Part shown: positions 34,753 to 41,477 of the stretch, one piece after another
How positions within the stretch are numbered: the stretch's first letter is position 1
How the letters are laid out: every line of letters begins with the position of its first letter
Assembly: GCF_017876405.1 (NCBI RefSeq)
Contig: NZ_JAGINW010000001.1
Span: 7,391,203 to 7,455,202, forward strand
DNA from: Kibdelosporangium banguiense
Lineage (GTDB): Bacteria > Actinomycetota > Actinomycetes > Mycobacteriales > Pseudonocardiaceae
Reading direction: 5' to 3'
Length of the DNA: 64,000 bases
Notes under the pieces: generated by a model
The model's database searches: none
What the model saw: the letters and a program-made list of their open reading frames with translations, nothing else
What the model was told of the DNA's origin: nothing
Position numbers and translations under genes: made by a program

Positions 34753-35933
34753 ACTCCTCTGCGAAGGTGCGTGCCCAGATGCCTGCGCTGCCAGTACGCC
34801 GCCGGAACGTGTTCTGATGGTGTGGGCGACGGATTCGGCGCGGGTTCAGGTATGGCAGGCAGGTGCACGAACTGTGCCTGCGGTTGCGGACGTGACTCGG
34901 CCACCACGTGCTCGACCTTGGTTGTCAACGACCGCAGGGCCTGCCGTAAATTGTCTACATCGGACTCAGGACGTCTGGGCGGGATGTCGGGCACGAGTGG
35001 CGCCATAGGGCGATGGGTGACCGGCTCGGCTACCGGGCGTGGACCTGTTACGAGGACAGGCGGCCGTAACTCCATCACGGTGATCGGCCGTGGTTCGGCT
35101 GGTGCGGATAGAGGGTGGGCGACGGCTGGCGGTGCGGTCATTTCGACCGGGCTGGATTCGGGTGTGTTTCCAGGTATCCGGTCCGGAACCAACAACAGAG
35201 ATTCCGGCTGCACAGCTGGGGTTTTCGCGGGAGTCTGCTGGTGCGGTCCGGCAGTCTGTGGCTCGGTGATCGGCGCGGGCAGGTGATGGTGGTGCACTAC
35301 TGTGCGGGCGCCCGGTGGTGGCGGGCTCGGCAGAGGCGGATCGACCAGGACAGGATGGACCAGGATCGGGGCGGGCTGGGCCGGGGTGAGTTCGGCCGGA
35401 TCTGGTCGCGCCGGATCTGGCCGGTGCTCGTCCGGCCGGGATTCCGCAGCGGCAAGGGGCACCGGATGTGCAGCGACCGGTATGCGTTCCGGTGGTGTCA
35501 GACTGAGCGCCGCGGGCTGATGAACGTCGGGCGCGATTTCTGGCGAAAAGACTTGCTGGACAACCGGCGCAGGTTCAGGTGATACAGGCTGCGAAATGTT
35601 TGGCGAGATTTCTGGCGAAAAGGGACGCTGGACAGGAGGTGCGAAATCGGCGCAGACCACGTCCGGAGGTGACAGCACGATTTCAGGCTCGAGAGATGGC
35701 TGCACAACAGGCACGGAAGCAGGCACGGAATCTGCCGAGGGCGTTGCCGGTGGCGACACCTCGATGACCTCTTCGAGCTCCAGGTCCTCGACGCCGGGTA
35801 GTGGCGGGAGCGGTGCGGTCCCGAGTTCGCCGAGCAGGCCACGGACGCCGTCGCGGTAGGTCAGTGGCCCCGCGCCGTCGAGCAGGGACAGGTAGAGCGG
35901 CCCGGGAGTGGCCGGCGGGTCAGGGCGAGTCAT
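34743..35933 (-). CDS. Proline-rich protein of the eCIS operon
   Basis: Start ATG 35933 (MTRPDPPATPGPLYLSLLDG), overlapping the chaperone gene by 14 bases. Of 396 residues, the first 60 include YRDGVRGLLGELGTAPL. Residues about 70-340 are Pro/Val/Ala-rich low complexity with a loosely repeated unit (FSPEISPNISQP, FSPEIAPDVHQP). A short helix follows (VDNLRQALRSLTTKVEHVVAESR), and the basic end is YWQRRHLGTHLRRGVWR. No enzymatic motif. It stands between tube/chaperone and cap genes. No long helical tape-measure protein is encoded in the operon, so this is a candidate length-determining or lumen protein, by inference only. Confidence 0.6.
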   Translation of the reverse strand: MTRPDPPATPGPLYLSLLDGAGPLTYRDGVRGLLGELGTAPLPPLPGVEDLELEEVIEVSPPATPSADSVPASVPVVQPSLEPEIVLSPPDVVCADFAPPVQRPFSPEISPNISQPVSPEPAPVVQQVFSPEIAPDVHQPAALSLTPPERIPVAAHPVPLAAAESRPDEHRPDPARPDPAELTPAQPAPILVHPVLVDPPLPSPPPPGARTVVHHHHLPAPITEPQTAGPHQQTPAKTPAVQPESLLLVPDRIPGNTPESSPVEMTAPPAVAHPLSAPAEPRPITVMELRPPVLVTGPRPVAEPVTHRPMAPLVPDIPPRRPESDVDNLRQALRSLTTKVEHVVAESRPQPQAQFVHLPAIPEPAPNPSPTPSEHVPAAYWQRRHLGTHLRRGVWR

Positions 35934-36801
35934 GGGATCGCTCGATCTCCTCAGCCAGCTGGGACACATAACGCTGGCGCCGTTGCCGGGGCATCTGCAT
36001 GATCTCCCGCTCGCTCCAGTGGTAGTGGTACGCCAGGTAATGGATCTCGCGGCGCAGCAGGGCGGAGTTCACGCTCAGCTCACCGAACAGGAAACTGTGG
36101 ATCTCGAACGGCACCGAGTACTCCCGCCGGCACTCCGGGCAGGTGGACTCCATGGTCAGGTCGATTCGTGGCGCGACTTCCGCCATGCGCCGCTCGATGG
36201 CCTGCCGGTCTCGTGGCGGCAACTGGGCCACAAGCTCCGGCGGTGCCGGGCGATGTGGCCCGATCCGGGTGACGCACCGTCCTAACAGGCCGGTCAGTGC
36301 GGCGGCCTCGTTGTCCTGCAACAGCGGCGAAAGTGCTTCCTGGTCGGCGCCGTTGGGCAGCCGGAAGGCCAGTTCGTCCCCACTGGTGAGCGTGACGACG
36401 TATTCAGGCCCTTTGTCGGCGGATTGCGTGACAGGGATCGCGCTGGTGGTGAACTCGATGTCGATCCGTTGTGCGCAGTCGGCCCACGGGCACGAAATAC
36501 TCGACCGCACGGACGTGCCGAACGTCGCCTCCCGGATCTTGAGCAACAGGAACTGCCGGTCGGCCACGACCAGCCGGCGGGCCACGTCGGCGGTCACCGG
36601 GGTGATGGCGCCGATCCGCCGGACACAGCGGGTGAGCAACTCGGTGACCAGCAGGGCGGAACGACGACCGGCGGCGACGAGCATCTCCTCGTCGCGGCCG
36701 GTCATCGCCGCGACCTCGGCCTCGCGGTGCACGACGCCATCGGCGCCGGTGCAGCCGCCCGGCAGGATCGCCAGCCCGGTGCCGGCACCTGAGAGGGACA
36801 T
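35920..36801 (-). CDS. eCIS hub-assembly chaperone (T4 gp26-like) with DUF6760-type tail
   Basis: The 293-residue protein contains two CxxC-type pairs, SCPWADC and STCPECRREY, and QFLLLKIREATFG in the middle, as in baseplate hub-assembly chaperones. The last 50 residues, IHYLAYHYHWSEREIMQMPRQRRQRYV (anchors HYLAYHYHWS and RQRRQRYV), resemble the short DUF6760 protein that is usually a separate eCIS gene, so this looks like a fusion. It is seven bases after the tube gene. Confidence 0.72.
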   Translation of the reverse strand: MSLSGAGTGLAILPGGCTGADGVVHREAEVAAMTGRDEEMLVAAGRRSALLVTELLTRCVRRIGAITPVTADVARRLVVADRQFLLLKIREATFGTSVRSSISCPWADCAQRIDIEFTTSAIPVTQSADKGPEYVVTLTSGDELAFRLPNGADQEALSPLLQDNEAAALTGLLGRCVTRIGPHRPAPPELVAQLPPRDRQAIERRMAEVAPRIDLTMESTCPECRREYSVPFEIHSFLFGELSVNSALLRREIHYLAYHYHWSEREIMQMPRQRRQRYVSQLAEEIERSHDSP

Positions 36802-36807
36802 GGTCGC

Positions 36808-37308
36808 TCAGCTCTCGGCCGGTTCGGTGATCTGGGTGTCGCGTTGCCAGCCCTCGTTCTCCAGCTTGAGGGTCTGGATCATCACCGCGTTGCCCGCCGC
36901 GTCCAGCTCCGGCAGCGCGGTGTACTCCGACACCCAGCAGCGGAACACGTTGTAGGCCAGCACAGTCGCGCCCTGCAGGTTGCACACCTCGAGCGTGATG
37001 TCCTTGCGGAAGGACTTCAGTGACATCGCCGCCTCACCGGCGAAGTTGTTGACCTTGTTGGCCCAGTCCTCGAACGCGGTGTCGTGGGTGACCCCGCCCG
37101 ACAGGGTGATCGGGTCGAACGTGGTCTTGCCGGGGATCTTGTGCGGCGTGCTCTGGTCGTTGGCCTCGTACCAGGTGGTGACCTCGGTGGTCTTCTTCAG
37201 CGCGCTGCACTTGCTCAGGCCGGCGACGTACTCGCCGTCCCATTTGATCTTGAACTTGAAGTTGTGGTACGGGTCGAACCGTTCCGAGTTGACGGTGAAC
37301 CTCGCCAT
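36808..37308 (-). CDS. eCIS inner-tube protein (gp19/Afp1-type)
   Basis: The 166-residue product is a phage-tail-tube-like protein: FKFKIKWDGEYVAGLSKCSAL, VTTWYEANDQSTPHKIPGKTTFDPITLSGG (anchors WYEANDQ and ITLSGG), DFxxW-like FEDWANKVN and CNLQGATVLAYNVFRCWVSEY. Stacked hexamers would form the inner tube. Only one tube gene is present, although many eCIS have two or three. It directly follows the sheath gene (22-base gap). Confidence 0.93.
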   Translation of the reverse strand: MARFTVNSERFDPYHNFKFKIKWDGEYVAGLSKCSALKKTTEVTTWYEANDQSTPHKIPGKTTFDPITLSGGVTHDTAFEDWANKVNNFAGEAAMSLKSFRKDITLEVCNLQGATVLAYNVFRCWVSEYTALPELDAAGNAVMIQTLKLENEGWQRDTQITEPAES

Positions 37309-37330
37309 GCCGCTCGCTCCCTTTCCGATG

Positions 37331-39280
37331 TCACGCGGTCTGCCCGGCCCGCTGGCTGATCCGGACCACCACGAACTCCGCCGGCTTCAGCGGCGCGAAA
37401 CCGACGAGCACATTGACCACGCCCGCGTCGATGTCGGCCTGGGTGGTGGTCTCGCTGTCACACTTGACGAAGAACGCCTCCGAGGCGGTCGCGCCCTGGA
37501 ACGCCCCGCGCCGGAACAGCGTGGTCATGAACGATCGGATGTTGAGCCGCAGCTGTCCCCACAGCGGCTCGTCGTTGGGCTCGAAGACCGCCCACTGGAT
37601 GCCGCGGTAGATGCTGACCCGCAGGAAGATCGCCATCCGGCGGACCGGGACGTAGTTGTACTCGGTGTCCGAGGAGATGGTCCGCGACCCCCACAGCACG
37701 ATCCCGGCTCCGGCGAAGTTGCGGATCACGTTGATGTTCTTGGGGTTCAGGTTGCCCTGCTGGACGTCGGTCAGGTCGACCGCGAGGCCCGCGGTCCCGC
37801 CAAGGCCAAGGCTCGTGCCTGCCGGTGCCCGCCAGACACCACGCTGGGCGTCGCTGCGTGCGTACACCCCGGCGACGTATCCCGATGGCGGAACCAGGAT
37901 CGGCTCGCTCGACAGCCCGGACGGATCGAGCATCTTGATCCAGGGCAGGTATACCGCGCCGTAGGAGTTCTTCGGGCTGATCGCGGCCATGAACGCCTCG
38001 GCCTCGGGCACGGTGTCGTCGTCCTGGCTCATGTCACCGACGAAGAAACAGTCCGAAAGCGACCGCCGGGCGCAGTAGTTCACGCCTTCGCCGACGAGCA
38101 CCGGGGATCCGATGCCAGGCACCGCGAGCAGGCTCACGTCGTCGTAACGGTTGAAGCGCTGGAAAGCCTCGATGTACGGAACGTCGTTGAGGACAGGGTC
38201 GCCGTCGGATCCGGCACGAACCGTGAGCACGTCCGCGGTCGGTGCGGCGTTGTCGCCGATGAGGTAGTAGTTGGCCGGTGGCACGCCCGCCGGGTTGACC
38301 CTGGGCCGCGTGACGGCCGCGCCGACTGTCTCCACGCCGCCGTTCGCCTTGCCGAGCCGCAACAATCCGGTCGCGTTCTCCGCCGCGTTCGCGGAGTCGG
38401 TGATCCAGACCGAGGACGCCGGGCCGGCGAACCCGGACCGGAGCAACAGCACACCGGAATCCACCACACACGTGAACCCGGTGAACGCGGACGTACTGGT
38501 CGAGGTCCGCAGCTTGGTCAGGGCCCGGACGACGAACTGGATCGCACCGGCCTGGTTGGCGGCCGTGGTCAGGTCGGGCACCTGGCCCGCGCCCGCGCCG
38601 ACCGCCGTGGTCAGGTTGATCTCCTGGTAGCCGTCGCCGTTGACGTTGATCGCGAGCCGGGTCCTGGGCAGTCCGGTCAGCGACAGCGGGGCCGCCGCGC
38701 CCCGGCTTGTGCCTGCCTGCACGTTGGTGTTGGACGGATTGACCGTCACCCGGATCAGGTTCGATGACGCCGTCACGGTCTCGGCGAAGTTCGGTGCGCC
38801 GGGAACCATGCTGAGGTTGGCGAAGACCTCGGCCGGGGTGGTCTGGTCCTGTTGGGACACACTGAGGTTGAACTCGTTCGCCGGATCGTTGGTGCCGTTG
38901 GAGATCAGCAGTGCGAGGGTGTTGGCCCACACGCCGGGGGAGCGCGCTTCAACGGTCAGGCTTGCCTGTGCGGTGGTGCCACGGTCTTTCAGAACGATGT
39001 TCGCTGCGGCGGTGTTCGCGCCGGCGACCCGGGCGACATAACACTGCGATCCGCCGTTGTTGAAGAACTGGAACACCGCGTGCGCAAGGAAAGACGTGCT
39101 CAGGAAGTCGCCGTAGAGGTTCTGGAACTCGGTGAAGGTGAAGATCTTGACGGCCTCGGTGAGGCTGCCTTTCTGCGCCTGCCCGATGAACGCGGCCGTG
39201 GACGTCCCGGCGGCCGCGATCGGCCGGACGCCACTGGACACCTCGTCCACGTACACGCCGGGATAGGAGACGCTCGCCAT
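37331..39280 (-). CDS. eCIS contractile sheath protein
   Basis: The 649-residue protein starts YPGVYVDEVSSGVRPIAAAGTSTAAFIGQA (anchors YPGVYVDEV and TAAFIG), the N-terminal sheath signature, and ends with the conserved C-terminal sheath domain: WAVFEPNDEPLWGQLRLNIRSFMTTLFRRGAFQG (anchors FEPNDEPLW and LFRRGAFQG), CDSETTTQADIDAGVVNVLVGFAPLKPAEF (anchors VGFAPLKPAEF). The middle 330 residues are a large surface-exposed insertion rich in Thr and Ala. Only one sheath gene is present, as in most actinobacterial eCIS. Confidence 0.95.
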   Translation of the reverse strand: MASVSYPGVYVDEVSSGVRPIAAAGTSTAAFIGQAQKGSLTEAVKIFTFTEFQNLYGDFLSTSFLAHAVFQFFNNGGSQCYVARVAGANTAAANIVLKDRGTTAQASLTVEARSPGVWANTLALLISNGTNDPANEFNLSVSQQDQTTPAEVFANLSMVPGAPNFAETVTASSNLIRVTVNPSNTNVQAGTSRGAAAPLSLTGLPRTRLAINVNGDGYQEINLTTAVGAGAGQVPDLTTAANQAGAIQFVVRALTKLRTSTSTSAFTGFTCVVDSGVLLLRSGFAGPASSVWITDSANAAENATGLLRLGKANGGVETVGAAVTRPRVNPAGVPPANYYLIGDNAAPTADVLTVRAGSDGDPVLNDVPYIEAFQRFNRYDDVSLLAVPGIGSPVLVGEGVNYCARRSLSDCFFVGDMSQDDDTVPEAEAFMAAISPKNSYGAVYLPWIKMLDPSGLSSEPILVPPSGYVAGVYARSDAQRGVWRAPAGTSLGLGGTAGLAVDLTDVQQGNLNPKNINVIRNFAGAGIVLWGSRTISSDTEYNYVPVRRMAIFLRVSIYRGIQWAVFEPNDEPLWGQLRLNIRSFMTTLFRRGAFQGATASEAFFVKCDSETTTQADIDAGVVNVLVGFAPLKPAEFVVVRISQRAGQTA

Positions 39281-39291
39281 CGTTGTGCTCC

Positions 39292-39558
39292 TCAGGTGTT
39301 CGGCTGACGGCGCGCCCGCGCCTTGGTCGGCTTGCGGGTGGCCTCCTGGTCGGTGTCATCCCCGGTGTCCGCAGTGTCCTTATCGGACTCGGTCACCGAG
39401 ATGACGAGGGCGTCTTGCAGCTTCTGGACCTTCGCGTTGTCCGCCACCTCGACCGGCTCACGCTCGACGGCCTGCCGTGGCGGGAGGTGCAGTACCTCGC
39501 CACTGTTGAGTACGACCGTGACGAGCCGGATCGTCAGGTTCTCCATTCGGACCGTCAT
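39292..39558 (-). CDS. Small acidic eCIS-operon protein
   Basis: I choose ATG 39558 (MTVRMENLTIRLVTVVLNSGEVL), which has ggagg four bases away; an ATG at 39576 overlaps the preceding stop (ATGA) and would add six residues. The 88 residues are a short beta-type start, HLPPRQAVEREPVEV, and a charged, Asp/Lys/Arg-rich tail (DTADTGDDTDQEATRKPTKAR). No family recognised. It lies 11 bases before the sheath gene, so it is translated with it and could be an assembly factor. Confidence 0.55.
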   Translation of the reverse strand: MTVRMENLTIRLVTVVLNSGEVLHLPPRQAVEREPVEVADNAKVQKLQDALVISVTESDKDTADTGDDTDQEATRKPTKARARRQPNT

Positions 39559-39572
39559 CGAGCCTCCAAAAT

Positions 39573-39914
39573 TCATTGCTGGGCGGGGGTGCGCAGGGCG
39601 GCGAGCAGCCCGTCGGCGGACACCTCGCCGAGCGGGCTGCAGAGCACGGCGTGGTGGCCGTCGCCGCCGACGGCCACCACCCGGATGGCCGACCTGATGT
39701 CGACGAGATACGCGATGACGTCGGCGAAATCGGAGGGGTCGGTGCCGACCACGATCACGTCGGGGGCGGATTCGCGCACGGTGTCGGCCAGGTGCCCGCC
39801 ACCGCCGCGGATCGATCCGGTCACCTCCAGGTCGGCGTGCGCGGCGATCAGCCTGGCCATGATGTCGCGCAGCAGCGGAGACATGTCCACCAGCAGGATC
39901 CGTGTCTTCCGCAT
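39573..39914 (-). CDS. Receiver-like single-domain protein, first gene of the eCIS operon
   Basis: The 113 residues follow the response-regulator receiver pattern: KTRILLVDMSPLLRDIMARLI, PDVIVVGTDPSDFADVIAYL, AIRVVAVGGD, EVSADGLLAAL. The acidic pair is reduced to one Asp (VDM), the phospho-acceptor position after PDVIVV is Gly, and the switch Lys is missing. It has no output domain. It is thus a pseudo-receiver that probably acts by protein binding, not phosphorylation. Start ATG 39914 (MRKTRILL). Confidence 0.7.
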   Translation of the reverse strand: MRKTRILLVDMSPLLRDIMARLIAAHADLEVTGSIRGGGGHLADTVRESAPDVIVVGTDPSDFADVIAYLVDIRSAIRVVAVGGDGHHAVLCSPLGEVSADGLLAALRTPAQQ

Positions 39915-39959
39915 GGTTTCCGAGTATTTGCCGCGCGCCGGGCGGGAGAAATAGACCGC

Positions 39960-39996
39960 CGGATCCGGGCCGGGTTCATATCCCGGTCCGGATCCG
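39960..39996. promoter_or_regulatory. 15-bp-stem hairpin between the eCIS operon and the luxR-type gene
   Basis: cggatccgggccggg at 39960-39974 pairs with cccggtccggatccg at 39982-39996 (14 Watson-Crick pairs and one G-U/mismatch) around the loop ttcatat. It lies in the 165-bp divergent control region. It could be an operator palindrome, an mRNA leader hairpin of either transcript, or both. Confidence 0.65.
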
Positions 39997-40079
39997 ACGT
40001 ATCTGACGGGCCGGTTGCCGCACCTTCTCCAGTGAGCGGTGTGTTCGGCCGCGCGAGAGGGAAGCTTAGGGCGGGCGCG

Positions 40080-40712
40080 ATGATCGACGTGTACATCGTG
40101 GCCGAGGTGAGGCTGCTGCGGGACGGCCTGGCGAAGACTCTTGGGGAGTCGCCGAACCTGCGCGTCGTCGCCTCTGTCGCGCGTTGTGAGGAACTGGATC
40201 TAGAACCGGACGACGGCACGTTGCCGGTACTGCTGCTGGATGTGGCGCGCAGGATTTGTGACAGCGGGCTGCGGTCGTTGGTGGCCGCGGTGCCTGAACT
40301 GCGAGCCGTTGTGCTCGGTGTCGAGGAAACCGAAGCGGAGATCGTCACCTACGCGGAAGCGGGCGCGGCCGGGTACCTGCCCCGCGACGGCTCCGTCGAC
40401 GATCTGGTCCAGATGATCGAAGAAGTGGCGAGGGGCGAGCTGTCCTGCACGCCCCGGGTCGCGGCGGCGTTGATCCGCCGGGTCGGGTCGCTGGCTGCCG
40501 AACGACCGCCACGCACCGAGTCGCCCGGCCTCACCGAACGTGAACTGGAGGTCCTCCGGCTGGTCTCGTTGGGCCTGTCCAACAGGGAGATCGCGACCCG
40601 GTTGTATCTCTCACTGGCCACCGTGAAGAACCACGTCCACAACCTTCTCGGCAAACTGGCTGTCCGCACCCGCGCCGACGCGGCCGCGCAATACGCCTTG
40701 CTACAGCGGTAG
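40080..40712 (+). CDS. LuxR/NarL-type regulator with atypical receiver, divergent from the eCIS operon
   Basis: ATG 40080 (MIDVYIVAEVRLLRDGLAKTL) gives 210 residues; a longer open frame upstream crosses the divergent operon and is not coding. The C-terminal NarL HTH is complete: LTERELEVLRLVSLGLSNREIATRLYLSLATVKNHVHNLLGKL (anchors LTERELEVLRL and ATVKNHVHNL). In the receiver, the phospho-acceptor Asp is present (VLLLDVA), but the acidic pair is AEV, with one Glu only, and the switch Lys is replaced by Arg (YLPRDGS). This suggests weak or no phosphorylation. It is the obvious candidate controller of the eCIS genes. Confidence 0.85.
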   Translation: MIDVYIVAEVRLLRDGLAKTLGESPNLRVVASVARCEELDLEPDDGTLPVLLLDVARRICDSGLRSLVAAVPELRAVVLGVEETEAEIVTYAEAGAAGYLPRDGSVDDLVQMIEEVARGELSCTPRVAAALIRRVGSLAAERPPRTESPGLTERELEVLRLVSLGLSNREIATRLYLSLATVKNHVHNLLGKLAVRTRADAAAQYALLQR

Positions 40713-41336
40713 TTGTGCCCGGTTTTCGGCCGCGTCGAGTGCGGGCACGAGTGGTGCGAGTGTGGCGCGGAGCAGGTCGGGCAGCGAGCCGGACGGCACG
40801 ACGAGCCCACTGGCTGTGGGAGGCGCTATCCATTGGCGTAGCGCGATTCGAGCCGCGGCAGCGACGCTCGCCGCGAGTACGCGGGCGGTGTACGGCTCAC
40901 TGTCACCAAGGCGTTGGGCGATCGCGTCGGCGAGGGCGTGTTCGATCGCGCCTGCTGTCTCGACGAGTGCGTCGCGCAGTGCGGGACGGGTGCTGATCAA
41001 CAGCAGCGCGTCGCGGTGTTGTTCTCCTGGATCGGTGTATTGCTCCACCATCGCTTCGACCACGGCGTCGGCGAGGCCGACGCCGGCAGGCCGGGCGGCA
41101 ACCGCCGCCGCGACTCGTGCTTCCCGTTCGGCGGTGACCGCGGCGACGATCGCCTGTTCCCGGCTGGAGAAGTAGTTGTTGTAGGTCCTGGGGGAGACTC
41201 CGGCCGCCTCGGCGATGTCGTCGACCCGCACGTTCTCGGCGCCGTGTTCCAGGGCCAGCCGCAAGGCCGCTTCGCGCAACGCCTCCTTGGTGGCCTGCTT
41301 CTTCTGTTCCCGTAGGCCTGTTCGTCGTGTGGTCAC
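40701..41336 (-). CDS. TetR/AcrR-family regulator
   Basis: The GTG at 41336 (VTTRRTGLREQKKQATKEAL) is chosen because the alternative ATG 41387 lies inside a 34-bp operator palindrome. HTH: LREAALRLALEHGAENVRVDDIAEAAGVSPRTYNNYFSSREQA (anchors LREAALRLA and TYNNYFSSREQA). It is convergent with, and overlaps by 12 bases, the luxR-type gene. The adjacent divergent gene encodes a duplicated SGNH esterase, the likely target together with itself. Confidence 0.88.
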   Translation of the reverse strand: MTTRRTGLREQKKQATKEALREAALRLALEHGAENVRVDDIAEAAGVSPRTYNNYFSSREQAIVAAVTAEREARVAAAVAARPAGVGLADAVVEAMVEQYTDPGEQHRDALLLISTRPALRDALVETAGAIEHALADAIAQRLGDSEPYTARVLAASVAAAARIALRQWIAPPTASGLVVPSGSLPDLLRATLAPLVPALDAAENRAQLPL

Positions 41337-41355
41337 CTGGTGAGTATTCCAACGT

Positions 41356-41389
41356 ACATGCGTACGCGCAAACTTGCGTGTAGGCATGT
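41356..41389. promoter_or_regulatory. 34-bp imperfect palindrome, TetR operator
   Basis: The left half starts acatgcgtacgcgcaa and the right half ends ttgcgtgtaggcatgt. Fourteen of 17 positions are symmetric. It lies 20 bases before the TetR start and about 90 before the SGNH esterase start, so it can control both. Confidence 0.75.
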
Positions 41390-41477
41390 TAGGTCTCGAC
41401 GGGAAAGGAGTCGGGCCGGTGCTCTCTTGACCTTCGGTGGATCGGGGTGCTGGGATCGGTAGGACATCGGATGTGGG

